64,000 nucleotides of DNA from Asterias amurensis (lineage: Eukaryota; Echinodermata; Asteroidea; Forcipulatida; Asteriidae): NCBI RefSeq assembly GCF_032118995.1, contig NC_092669.1, positions 4,463,501 through 4,527,500 on the forward strand, written 5' to 3'. Position numbers and translations under genes: made by a program. Positions 11,601 to 22,500 of this stretch are shown piece after piece. The notes beneath the pieces were generated by a model. That model worked only from the letters and a program-made list of their open reading frames with translations, was not told the origin of the DNA and searched no databases. The stretch's first letter is position 1, and every line of letters begins with the position of its first letter.

Positions 11601-12295
11601 GCGGTATGAAATCGGGCCCTGGTGGGCGCTATCTAAACCAGCATACACCTCCTTCCAACGCCTACAGCGCGCGGACAGAAATTAATTTTATCTGGTAATG
11701 TCTGCTGCCAACTAGCGTTACAAAGTCTCCCAGTGTTTTAAACCCTGAACTCCCAGCAGGGTGCAGATTGAACACCAAGCAGGGTGGATATGTGCGCACT
11801 GAAGAGATGTTGATAGTATACACATTGTGAGAAACGGCTCCCTCTGAAGTAACGAAGTTTCCACGAGTTTGATTTCGAAACCTCATAATATTAGACTTTG
11901 AGGTCTCGAAAGCAAGCAAACAACTTCGTGTGAAAGGGTGTTTTTCATTCATTTATATCTCGCATCTTCGACAACCAATTGAGCTCTAATTTTCACAAGT
12001 TGTGTTATTTTATGCATATGTATGAGATGACATGGTCTTGACAATTACCAATAGTGTCCAGTGTCTTTAAGTCTTCATTACAATTATTATTATTTATTTT
12101 GTTTTCTCATTTTGTTTTACTCTAGCTCGTAATCCGCCGTCTTTGTGCGTGGGTGTTGCGACTTTCCTGACCGTGTGTCTGCAACTTTCAGACATCGTCA
12201 TAAATGGTAACGACTACCATGCATGCTTCGGTATTTATGGCAGGGTCGCGTTTCTGGACGTTGCGCACTTGAACCTTGGATGCCTCGACATCTAA
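8640..12295 (+). CDS. DUF4773-like secreted cysteine-rich protein, right tandem copy (complete, 5 exons, 191 aa)
   Basis: Exons 8640-8714, 9324-9441, 10459-10578, 11273-11365 and 12126-12295 join in frame to 191 codons plus TAA. Two ATGs (8640, 8643) start a signal peptide (residues 1 to about 21: charged start, hydrophobic FAFVLGMCAVAVTA core). An acidic stretch (TAEEEEFF, about residues 34-41) follows; the cysteine-rich domain spans about 70-191, with cysteines in ECSV, GTCSGG, SLCVG, TVCLQ, HACFG and LGCLDI. This layout fits a small disulfide-bonded secreted protein of the DUF4773 type; function unknown. The first intron is phase 0, the others phase 1. A TATA-like box lies about 110 bases upstream. 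The protein differs from the left copy at many surface positions while cysteines and the NPP motif are kept, so both copies look functional. The domain match is recalled, not searched. Confidence 0.88.
8990..9168. mobile_element. Family-A MITE, truncated
   Basis: The half-element ends 'attaccaatagtgtccattg' followed by TTAA. It lies in intron 1 of the right DUF4773-like gene; the left half is missing. Confidence 0.6.
10105..10382. mobile_element. Family-A MITE with internal deletion
   Basis: TTAA-flanked and about 280 bp instead of 385. It is in intron 2 of the right DUF4773-like gene; the left copy shows the empty site at about 427-433 (gtgttatatacactg). Confidence 0.8.
10690..10890. repeat. 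Foldback element with about 49-bp arms
   Basis: The arm 'ggtcccagggggccagaccc' is repeated inverted at the other end, with only a few mismatches along about 49 bases. It is inside intron 3 of the right DUF4773-like gene and absent from the left copy. Related pieces lie in both 3' UTRs (about 3690-3790, 12,800-12,890) and at 52,220-52,345. Confidence 0.75.
11800..12070. mobile_element. Family-A MITE, left-truncated
   Basis: In intron 4 of the right DUF4773-like gene. It starts inside the element (near 'gttgatagtata') and ends with 'accaatagtgtccagtgtct' plus TTAA, about 55 bases before exon 5. Confidence 0.7.
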
Positions 12296-13670
12296 AAAGA
12301 ATCCACCAAAAACGGTGTTTTTTCCCCCTAAAAATAACTATGACGCATGCCGTTTGAAATAACATAGGCTTACAGTACACTACACTCTAAAAACAGTGTA
12401 CATTTCTATAAGCTAGTTTTGTACCTTCTTGTTGACATAACCTAAAACACGCTCAGATTCTTGCGTGTGTTTGTATGTCAAAATAATGATAAAACACATT
12501 AATTACAACACGTTAAAAAAGTGAGTACAACATAACTAAACACAGTTTTAAAAGGAGTGTGTTATTTACACCATCTTATAGTTTAAAATAAGTGAAAAAT
12601 CAAACAAACCCTGGATCTTGATCTAGTGATAATTAACTCTAAACGTGTATACTTTGGACAAGATTTTGCTTACAACTATTATTGTATCTCGATTAAGTAA
12701 TTAAACTAAGCAATGGTGACCTTATGGTTTGTTATTATTAATGATTCATTATTCCATGATTGTGTTACCTTTTTAAAACCCTCCTCTGCACATAGTAGTG
12801 AAATTCGGGTTAGTTTAGGTCATATTCGGGTCAGCATGACCCGCAGTTTGTGTCAAAGTGACCCTGAAATGGGTCAACTTACTGACGCAGATTCTAAGAA
12901 AAAAATTCAGAAAAGTTCTCATCTCACCAGAGGAGGGTTTGAATTGATTTTTATTGGCACCACATATTCAGTTGATTATTATGAACAATACTCATAACTA
13001 AAAGGTGGTAGTTAGATTGTAGAACACTCGAGTTGATTTTAAAAGTTTGAAAGACACATCCTTAAAGGCAGTGGACACTATTGGTAATTACTCAAAATAA
13101 TTATTGGCATAAAACTGTTCTTTGTGACGAGTAATAGGGAGAGGTTGATGGTATAAAACATTGTGAGAAACATCTCCCTCTGAAGTGCCATAGTTTTCGA
13201 GAAAGAAGTAATTTTCCACGAATTTGATTTTGAGACCTCAGATTTAGAACTTGAGGTCTCGAAATCAACCATCTAAACGCACACAACTTCATGTGACAAG
13301 GGTGTTTTTTCTTTCATTATTATCTCGCAACTTCGATGACCGATTGAGCTCAATTTTTCACAGGATTGTTATTTTATGCATATGTTGAGATACACCAACT
13401 GTGAAGGCTAGTCTTTGACATTTTACCAATAGTGTCCACTGTCTTTAACATACCTATAAGACATTTTCTTCGGCAGCGTCTCACCTTTATTCTGTTCAAA
13501 AATTGAGTGTAGGGCCTACCTACCTAGACCATGAGGTTCAAAAGATTTCACAACTTTGAGTGTTCGACGTACCGTAAAATCAAAGTGAACTGAATCTTTG
13601 AAAAAAACTTTGTTGAGTTTTCTAAGCTGTACTTTACATCGTCTCAGTAGCCAAATAAATAAAAATGGTG
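12296..13670 (+). other. 3' UTR of right DUF4773-like gene with a family-A MITE inside
   Basis: Homologous to the left copy's 3' UTR and ending at the matching double AATAAA (13654-13663). It is longer because a 387-bp family-A MITE (13062-13448) sits in it. If poly(A) is added at this signal, the MITE is part of the mature message. Confidence 0.6.
13062..13448. mobile_element. Family-A TTAA MITE inside a 3' UTR
   Basis: Complete, 387 bp, flanked by TTAA. The left gene's 3' UTR has the uninterrupted sequence aaatcctcaacatgcctg (target tetramer 3984-3987), so insertion followed duplication. Confidence 0.85.
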
Positions 13671-13714
13671 ACAATGAAAAAGAAAACGGTTTAATTTGTT
13701 TGTATTACTGTTTA

Positions 13715-13880
13715 CGGTTGTATGGCTTCTGACTGGCACCCCGGAACAAAGATATTGAAAAAATAGGGACACCGCCAATATAGGGCTAGATAGCTCAGTT
13801 GGTAGAGCGCCGGCACGTTAATCCGGAGGTCGTCGATTCGAATCCCACTCTAGTCAATTCTTTGTTCAACCCCAAAAATC
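13715..13880 (+). repeat. tRNA-derived SINE
   Basis: A tRNA-like head at 13,784-13,855 has a 7-bp acceptor stem (GGCTAGA/TCTAGTC), an A-box-like TAGCTCAGTTGGTAGAGC and a B-box-like GATTCGAATCC. The T stem is mismatched and the base before the putative anticodon GTT is C, not T, so it is not a working tRNA-Asn. The 8-bp direct repeat ACTGTTTA at 13,707 and 13,881 marks the insertion. It lies just past the poly(A) signal of the right DUF4773-like gene. Confidence 0.7.
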
Positions 13881-13911
13881 ACTGTTTATCACTGTTAGTT
13901 TGACCATTGAC

Positions 13912-14302
13912 TTAAAGGAACACGTTGCCTTGGATCGGACGAGTTGGTAAAAACAAAAGCGTTTGTAACCGTTTTTTACAAAATGCATATGGTTAGAAAG
14001 ATGTTGTAAAAGTAGAATATAATGATCCACACAAACATGCTTCGAAATTGCGTGGTTTTCCTTCTACCTCGTCGACTAACACGTCGGCCATTTATGGGGG
14101 TCAAAATTTTGACCCCCATAAATGGCCGACCATGTTAGTTCGCACAGTAGAAGGAAAACCACGCAATTTCGAGGCAAACTTGTGTGGATCATTGTATTCT
14201 ACTTTTAAAACATCTTTCCAACCATATGCATTTTATAAAAAACGGTTACAAACGCTTTTGTTTTTACCAACTCGTCCGATCCAAGGCAACGTGTTCCTTT
14301 AA
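13912..14302. mobile_element. Family-C palindromic TTAA MITE, complete
   Basis: 391 bp between TTAA tetramers, with ends GGAACACGTTGCCTTGGATC. It interrupts sequence shared downstream of the two DUF4773-like genes (after it, 14,340-14,465 aligns to 4310-4450), so it postdates the duplication. Confidence 0.85.
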
Positions 14303-14599
14303 ACACAGCACGTATTGCTAAGCGTTCTGGTGTGTTCGTGGCTGGGGAGCAAAACTAACTTTCGGTCCCCATGTTTTGGTTTAGAGTATGTAAGTTTCAG
14401 TTTCACTTCTTGTAGTGCTGCAAATTGGTGCTGAACGGGGACAACTTCGGTCATGGCTCCTGTTCACTAGCCTGAAAATACCTGTCTTGATCCTTGCGAT
14501 TCAGAATCATACGGTTGTATGTCTTCATGACGAGAGAGGAAGACTGGTCTCCGGTAATTATCTGGTGAAGAGAGGTCACCAGATTTGGGTACTGGTATG

Positions 14600-15600
14600 A
14601 TGTTTAGAGTAAACCCACTCCTCAGGTAGCTCTCCCAACTCGCAGGCTTTGTTAATAAGTGCCAGAACTGTGTTGTCTAGTGGGACAAACTTGAGCAGCT
14701 CGGGTGTTATATACCGTCCTCACCACAACTTTTCCCCGTCTTGATGTTTGTCTTTGCCTTCTGGTACTCCTTTAATGAGAAGGGACTATCAAGAATGGGC
14801 AGGTTGCTGAACACTTGGGCTACTTGTGCGTCCTCATCCACTATCTCGGGAGGGTTCCCTAGCAGCTTCTTAAAGTGTGCATGCCACTCCTCTGCGCTGT
14901 GGGCCTTGATCTGGGAAGCTTGGGATCCACATCTGCCAGAGATTTCATTAATCAGCTTCCAACTACTTGCATGCTGCTGGGCTTCATGCGCGTTCTCGAC
15001 CCCTGCTATCTTCTGCTCCAGCTCCTCTCTCTCGATAGTGACGTAGAAGCTGTATAGCTCCTGCTTCTCCAGCTTGTACTTATCCCGAAGGAACTGAGAA
15101 TCTCTCTCTCCCTTTTATATGCATGATTTGCCTCAAGCACCCTCTGCCTTGCAGCGTGAACTCTTGGGTCGTTGCAGCTCTACTTCTTTCTCTTGACTTG
15201 CTCCAGACATGCTTTTGCAGCATCGTGGTTCGCAGACACAAAGTAAGTGCTTGTAGAGATCGTCTTCGGAACTCTGTTGCACCTGGAACCTGTTCTTGAC
15301 TTCAACGGCATAGCGAGTCTGTAGCTCCTTGTTTACTTCTAGCTCGCCCCCACTCATACTTGGGCTTCCCAGCTTCCCGTTTCTTTGGTGCTCTCAAGCC
15401 ATCTGAGTACATGGACCCGGAAGAGCTGTAGGCTTCACAGTTGGTGACACTGTTCCTCCACTTCCTACGTACAAGTACATAGTCCAGTTGTTGAGTCGGG
15501 TTTTGGGGTGATCTCCATGTCCACATTACTGCCTCCATCCTTTTCTGGAACAGTGTGTTGGCGGCTAGAAGCTGGTGTTCCTCCACGACTTCGAGAAGTA
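14600..15600 (-). mobile_element. Dead LINE: end of endonuclease domain plus linker before reverse transcriptase
   Basis: Read on the minus strand from 15,586: LLAANTLFQKR, MWTWRSPQNPTQQLDYVLV, RRKWRNSVTNCEAY (end of an APE-type endonuclease), then KKREAGKPKYEWG, LQTRYAVEVKNRFQV and, lower down, SSWKLINEISGRCGS and ITPELLKFVPLDN. This order is that of an RTE-X/RTE-like ORF2. It is broken by stops, frame changes and a deletion after the endonuclease, and the polymerase core is absent. The C-terminal piece at 1975-2260 may be the same lineage. Confidence 0.75.
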
Positions 15601-15876
15601 CTTGTGATATGGTAGTTTGCTGGTAACCTTTTTCCGGCTATGCATTATTTTCTTGTGCTTAGCTAGCTAACAGGTCTATGAAATTAGGCCATGATTCCAC
15701 AGCTTCATATAGGTGTACACAAAGTAAAGCTTGTATCAAATTCAATTTTTCGAAAACAAACACTACCGCTGAACAGGTTTTGTGATGGCACTGATTATTT
15801 TAATTCATCAAACAGACTTCTTATTTCCTTTTTTATACAAGGGCGAAGAGTAAAATATCATAGAGGAAATATAATC

Positions 15877-16495
15877 ACTAAAGGAAATGGACACTATTGG
15901 ATATTCACTCAAAATATTTGGAAGCATAAAAAACTACTTAATAACAAGCAATGGTATTATAAAACATTGTGAGAAACAGCTCCCTCTGAAGTAAACATAG
16001 TTTTTGAGAAAGAGGTAATTTCTCACTGAAATTTAAAAAAACTTCAGGCCGGAAGACCTTTTGTTATGCATTTGAAAACACAAAAAAAAATTGTGCATTA
16101 AGGGTGTTTTTTCTTTCATTATTCTCTTGCAACTTCGTAACCGATGAAGTCTAAAGTTTCACAGATTTATTGTTGTATGCATGGGATGATACACAAGGTG
16201 AGAATACTGGTCTTTGGCACTTACCAAAGGTGTCCATATGGGGGTCCATGGACACCTTTGGTAATTGCCAAAGAACATTCATCTCACTTTGTGTATCTCA
16301 TAAAATAACAAACCTGTGAAAATTTCAACTCAATTTGTCAGTGAGAAACTACTTCTTTCTCAAAACCTACATTACTTCAGAGGTAGCTGTTTCTGACAAT
16401 GTTTTGTACTATCAACAACTCTCCATTGCTCGTTACAAAGTAAGTTGTTATGCTAACAATTATTTTGAGAATAACCAAGTGTCCAGTGCCTTTAA
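15877..16495. mobile_element. Two family-A MITEs, head to head
   Basis: One diverged copy (15,877-16,238) abuts a second, inverted and partly deleted copy (about 16,241-16,495). Their inner ends meet at 'aggtgtccatatgggggtcc'. The outer end keeps TTAA at 16,492-16,495. Confidence 0.65.
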
Positions 16496-16611
16496 CAAGA
16501 TGCATTTTAATCCACTGATAATTTTTACTTCCTCCATACACTGTACTTTGAGCTACTCGACGAATAAACACAAATTACTTTGAGTTATTTAACTTGAAAC
16601 AAACAATCTTC

Positions 16612-16987
16612 GTAAAGACAGTGGACACTATTGGTAGTCAAAGACCAGTCTTTTCACTTGGTGTATCTCAACATTATACATAAAATAACAAACCTTTGAG
16701 CTCAATCGGTCGTCGAAGTTGCGAGATAATAATGAAAGAACAAACACCCTTGTCACAGGGAGTTGTGCGCTTTCAGATGCTTGATTTCGAGATCTCAAAT
16801 TCTAAATCCGAGGTCTCAAAATCGAATTCGTGGAAAATTACATCTTTCTCGAAAACTACGTCACTTCAGAGGGAGCAGTTTCTCACAATGTTTTATACTA
16901 TCAACCTCTCCCCATTACTCGTTACCAAGTAAGGTTTTGTGCTAATAATTATTTTGAGTAATTACCAATAGTGTCCACTGCCTTTAA
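16612..16987. mobile_element. Family-A TTAA MITE, complete
   Basis: Ends 'agacagtggacactattggt' and 'gtgtccactgcctTTAA'. About 375 bp, inverted relative to 13,062-13,448. Confidence 0.75.
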
Positions 16988-16999
16988 GTGTTTTCCTTG

Positions 17000-18365
17000 C
17001 CAAAAAAATGGAATGATTGTCAATAATTAAATATAAACAACGATCATGAAACATCACTGGTTCTTTAAAAGAGATAGATCTATTGCAATCCTTACAGTTT
17101 ATAAGAAACAAATACTATTAACCTTAATTACTATTGATGCACTCTCCTTCCTAATCGGTTCTCTCAAAAAATACTATACAGGGAAATGTAGAGACTAAAG
17201 CCCGAATCAAATTTCGATGTCACAGGGCTGCCGTGAGCACAAGAGCTTCGCTGCAAACACAGCCGAGATGTCGGTTTGCATTCGCAGGAAGTATGAACCG
17301 GGCTTACCGCTGCGCATTACTTTCAATCAATGATAGCCTTTTTGTGTACACACTTCATCAAGAATGGCAGCTATCGCAATGGGCCACTGCACAACGTGCA
17401 TACGCGCATCTCCTGTCCGCCTTTTGGGTGGTAAAAATGTGCACATAGAAATGGTACACGTGTTTAATGCACCAATGCACATGTTAACACGAGTGCCGTC
17501 CTTTTGTGCATGCTTTGACCCCCCCCCCCCAAAAAAAAAAAAAAAAAAAAAAAGGCAGACAGGAGACCTGCATGCAAGTGACTATAAGGGGGTGAAAAAA
17601 AGTAATGGAACATTCCCCTCTCGTTGCTTATTTATATTTTTAAAAACACCATGCACAACCTCTGGGCCAAATTTCATAGAGCTGCTTAAGCATAAAGTAT
17701 TGCTTAACAATTATCTACTATTAGCAGAAATGAGCAGGATACCAGTCACAACTTGTGATTGTGACATCGTAGTTTGGCTGGTAACCTTATTCTAGTAAGT
17801 GTTGATTTGTTATGCTTAGCTACTATTTGTACTTAAAGCAGCTCTATGAAATTGGGCCCAGGTAGGGGTTACCAAAAACAACAGCAACAAAACTAACACT
17901 GATTAGCAAAACAAGTGTGCCATTTTGCTTCCAGAATAAAGGAGATAGATTCACAGCTTCATACATTTTTTAGTTTTGTTTACAATTTCTATTGCTCTGT
18001 CTCGTCCAAGACACGTCTCCTAAAAACTATTTAATACAGACAAATAAAAATACGATGATAATCAAAAGAACAACACTTTTAAAGTGTTTAACTAACAAAA
18101 TAGTTTAATAAGTTTAAAAAAATCAAACACTTTGGTTTCACATCTACTTTGCTCTAGAGAGCATCTTAAAAGTCACGCATAGACTTTGCGCAAAGAGACG
18201 TTAACTGTAGAGTATCGATTGATAAGAGTCGGCATTCCGAGCGATCAAGTGATCCAACTGACCGGTCTAAGATTCACCCTCCGGAATTCTTAACCTATCC
18301 AATTATTCCTACTGTTCCAAGCAAATATGGGGGAGCTATATATTTTTTTTTTAAAGGAAATTCGC
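17000..18365. other. Intergenic repeats, no gene seen
   Basis: Contains a GC-richer segment with inverted pieces shared with 25,140-25,320 (for example 'gtccttttgtgcatgctttg', 17,440-17,545), a poly(C)/poly(A) run at 17,520-17,552 and a family-E remnant (17,660-17,865). Frames here lack splice sites and family resemblance. Confidence 0.4.
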
Positions 18366-18369
18366 CAGA

Positions 18370-18655
18370 CAAACAAGGCCTGAAGGCCACTTCAGGGTGT
18401 GGGCTACATTTTGTTGTTCTTCCAGGGGTCGTTGCCACCTACTCCAAGGGCTGAAACAGGGTTACCCCCTTAACAGTCCATACAGATGTAGGCTTGGGTA
18501 TCATCAATCAGAAGCCTGGCTGGTAGAAAGCACTACCTCCCCAACTTTACGGAGCAAGTGTCACGACCGGGATTCAAACCCACACTCTGCTAATCAAACA
18601 CCAGAGCTTGAATCCGGTGCTCATAACCGCCAGGCCACCGAGTGCGACTAGTGTA
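18370..18655 (-). repeat. tRNA-derived SINE (minus strand)
   Basis: On the minus strand an A-box-like segment (gtggcctggcggttatgagc) is followed by a B box GGTTTGAATCC and 'cggtcgtgacacttg', the same body as at 1495-1720. Plus-strand codons here are chance. Confidence 0.6.
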
Positions 18656-18887
18656 GTTTTCTTTTGCTATGTTTTCTACCTATGTTATTTTGTTTTTCTT
18701 CTTCATTGTAGAGCGCCATAGAAATGTTTACTGTTATTATTATTGCTGAAGAAGCGCTACTTCATGAGCAAAAGATTAACATTAGTGGATGGTTGAAAAT
18801 TAGCTCGACAAACCTTACAGGGTACATAATCACAGGGGAGAAAAAACAAACAAACAAACCTAACACAAAAAAAATCTTTATCTACAC

Positions 18888-19261
18888 TTAAAGCCATTAT
18901 ACACTTTCGGTAAACAGTATTGTATAAGTCCCACACTTCGTGTATCACAACTTATAAATAAAATAACAATCCTGTGGAAATTTAGGCTCAATCGGACATC
19001 GGAGTCGGGAGAAAATAACGGGAAAACCCACTCCTGTTTTCGCGCGTTTCGCCGTGTCATGATATGTGTTTATAACAAATCCGTAATTCTCGTTAACGAG
19101 AATTTATATTGTTTTACCGTTTTCTCAAAAAGTAAAGCATTTCATGGACTAATATTTCAAGAGAAGTCTTTCACCATTACCTTCTGTAAACCCTGTAAAT
19201 TATTTGTAAATCTGTGAACTTTTTTTTTTTTTTCTGTACCGAAAGGGTCCAATGGCTTTAA
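18888..19261. mobile_element. Family-B TTAA MITE, 374 bp
   Basis: Begins TTAA then AGCCATTATACACTTTCGG and ends ACCGAAAGGGTCCAATGGCT then TTAA. It has the same length as the copy at 56,499-56,872, with about five differences by eye. It lies downstream of the SR gene's 3' end. Confidence 0.85.
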
Positions 19262-19309
19262 GTAGAGAAAAACTTGAAACAACTTTACTCTTTGTTTCCA
19301 CTGCCTTAA

Positions 19310-19493
19310 TTTATTAGTTTGTTGTCAGTGCGTAATCGTTGTATCTAGCATGAAACTGCTGTTTTCAATTTAAACAACAGGTTGTCCACAAGTAGGCGAG
19401 TTGTACAACGGACAACAAAATCAATGAATATTAAATTTTGGAGTCGAGTTATATTTTTGCACTTGCACATAGTATCCAACAGACAACTTTATT
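19310..19493 (-). terminator. Candidate poly(A) signals of the SR gene
   Basis: Minus-strand AATAAA motifs at 19,493-19,488 (about 100 bases after the stop) and 19,315-19,310. Either could end the message; cDNA would decide. Confidence 0.4.
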
Positions 19494-19593
19494 CCCATGG
19501 TTGTGCAATTTTGCAGGGCCCTTGAAATAACGTTCAAGGGTGCGATGATAATACAGTGTGCTGCTCATGGGAATGAGGTTGCAACCCTGGGCT

Positions 19594-22500
19594 CTATTCT
19601 GCTACCTGCTCAGGCACTTCAGTTTGTTCAACCTCTTGCTCAGGGGGGCTATCCATTGGAAAATCACCCTCAATCTGCCCCTGGTTTTCTTCGGGGAGTT
19701 TGTTGTCGTTGCTGTCATTGTGATCGTTGTTGTCATGGTGATCAGTGTTTTCATGATGCTCATTGTCGCTCTGATGAGGATCCGCTGAAGGTGAGGCACA
19801 TTTGGGACTTCGAGATCGCGACGATCTGTAAATAAAAATGTACAAATATTTTGACTTGTAAGAAAATAAAATCAACAACTATTACAATAATTATAAGTCG
19901 CAGCTTTATTGAAAATATTATAAGTCGGAGCTTTGTTGAAAATATGAAAGATGAATTCAGACCTTACAAGATATGTACAAAAATATATCATCCTATATAA
20001 TAATTGGCATTAGAGTAACCCCACAAAAAAACCCCAATAATATTAAAAATAATATTACAATAATAATGACAACTAAGAGGAAACTATAATTAAAACAATA
20101 ATACAAAGTAAAGGCAACTATTGTTCAAGTAAGGCATTAATAGAATCCGATGAGAAAACAAAGCTTAATCAATAAAGCTTTTGAAGAAACCTATAAACAA
20201 CAAAGGGAGTTGATACACATACAAGAATTACAAGGAGCAAACCGCGCTTCTCCATTGAACAAGGCTTAATAACTAGAGTACAAAGTCTAACCAGCCAGCC
20301 GTCGATTTCACAAAGAGTTAGGACTCATCTTATCTCGAGTTAGGACGAGTAACTCGTCCTAACTTGGGATTAATCTTAAGGTCTGCATGCTACAGTGCAG
20401 GGTTGGGACTCGTCCTAAGTCCGAAGATTAGTCTTAAGTTAGGAAGAGTTTTGTGAAATCGACGGCAGATACATGTAACTTCTTGAGAACAGACTAGCAG
20501 TTTCAATATGCATTATACATTCATTATGAATCTTGCATAAACAAATGTTTGCAAAATGTGTCTTATGTGGACCTTTAAGACGCTCCTTAAATCAGCCAGA
20601 TCAGTGTTTGAGGAAAAGACCATTAACAAACAGTGAATGCAGTACACAATGCAAGTTGCAACAAAAAACAACATGTTTATAAAGTTCATAAAGAGGGTTT
20701 GGGTTAACTCATATAGTTATATATAAGAACAAGAGGGCGCACTGCCCTATATACGCAACCCTGCATGCGCGCATGTGACAATTTTCGAAGTTGACAAAAC
20801 AGCTTCGCACAGCGTGTCCATTTTTATCATTCTCGTTTTATCGGGGCCTGTGTGACCCGGCCTATAAATGTATTGGCTAATTTGTTGGTATTGAGCAACA
20901 TGCATGCATGTTGCACACAATATCTATTGTTAAATATGCCCTTTGGAAAATGGAAATGTCCTTGACCTTTTAACATGTTTAAAGGGTCTATGTAACGTTT
21001 GTAGGACAAAGAACACAATGTCCACAGATTTACACTAAACTTACACAGTTTGAAGATAATTATAGTAGAAAGCTTCCCTGAAAATATTACGTGCTGAGGT
21101 GCTATAGTTTACGGGAAATGAGTAAAACAATGTCATGAAAATAATTTTCTTCTCATGAGACGAAAATTATTTTAATCATTTACAAATGTATTTTCATGAC
21201 ATTGTTTTACTCATTTCTCGAAAAACTACAGCACCTCAGTAAGTAATATTGGAAGGGAAGCTTTCCACTATCATTATCTTCAACCCTGTAGGTTTAATGT
21301 AAATCTATGGACATTTTGAAAAAGTACCCAAATCCCTTAAAAGATGAAATTCCATCTGTACTTGTTCAAACCTCAGTTAATAAAAGCACACAAACGCATC
21401 AAACCTGTGCATCTAATGAAGTGTTGCTACTATGGCAGCAACAGAATACGATTCATAACCTACCTCTCTTTGCGATCTTTAGAGCAGCTTCGTGACCTAT
21501 TCCTCGAGTGTGACCTTGAACGTCCACGATGAGATCCAGATCGCGACCTCGACCGATGATCCTTTGACCCTGACCTTCGCTCCGCTGACCTAGACTTCCG
21601 CTCACCTGACTTGGATCTGCGGTCAGGTGACCTTGATCTGCGGTCACCTGATCGTGATCTGCGATCACCTGACATGGATCTGCGATCACCTGACCTGGAC
21701 ATGCGATCACCAGACCCTGATCTTCGATCACCTGATCTGGATCTTCGATCACCTGATCTGGATCTTCGATCACGAGATCTGGATCTTCGATCATGGGATT
21801 TTGATCTGTGGCCACCCGATCGTGAGCTGTGAGATCGTTCAATAGACCGCGACCTGGATTTACGGGAGCGATCACGTGATCTAGAGCGTGACCGGCGACT
21901 ACGGCGACTGTATTTAGAGGAAAAAAAAAATGCAAATTAAAAAGTTTCAAATAACAGTTCTAGATGAAAATGTTCAAATCTCAAATTAAATTTGTGTCTG
22001 TTTAAAAAAAAACGTTCACTTTCGAGCTTTTTTATTAGAAAACTTTAAGTGTCCATTTTGGAGTCCTTCGAATCAAAGTAGATCAGAAAACATTTTATTA
22101 TGAGAAAATATCATAACTTTTTTTTCATCAGATAATAAGGCGATGACATTTCTCATCACTGAACACAATAGAAGGGCTCAAGAGGAATTGAGGGGATACT
22201 TACGGCCTTCTCTCTCGACTGCGACTACGAGATCGATAATTCCGTGGCGGAGATCCATATCTATGACAAAATAGTAAAATTCATGATGACTTTTATGAAC
22301 TCGTCTTAATATCGATGAGTAAATTGGTCCTCTGAAAACCGCTAGACCGTGTCTGAATCAGTGATGGCAACAAACAATAAAGAAAAAGACATTGAAAGGC
22401 AGTGGACACTATTGGTAATTACTAGAAATAATTGTAAGGCATAAAAACTTACTTGGTAACGAGCAATGGAAAGCGGTCGATAGTATAAAACATTGTGAAA

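Noticed and set aside
13784-13855. tRNA-Asn gene
   Set aside because: The T stem is mismatched, the base before the putative anticodon is C not T, and the segment sits in a longer unit with an 8-bp target duplication; it is a SINE head.
15133-15586. Host gene on the minus strand
   Set aside because: The peptide order is that of a LINE endonuclease and linker, broken by stops and a deletion.
18878-19060. Nearly the same minus-strand reading frame here and at 56,456-56,671 (…NFHRIVILxISCDTRSVG…)
   Set aside because: Both lie within or across family-B MITEs; the shared protein is just the translated transposon end, with no splice or domain evidence.
19497-19835. Plus-strand frames over the last SR exon
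   Set aside because: Antisense shadow of the Asp/Asn/His-rich coding exon; no splice sites or start context of their own.
21453-21950. Long alternative frames (for example repeated EDPDQVI on minus, LRSPDLD on plus)
   Set aside because: They arise from the 21-base periodicity of the RS exon; only the RS frame joins its splice sites in phase.
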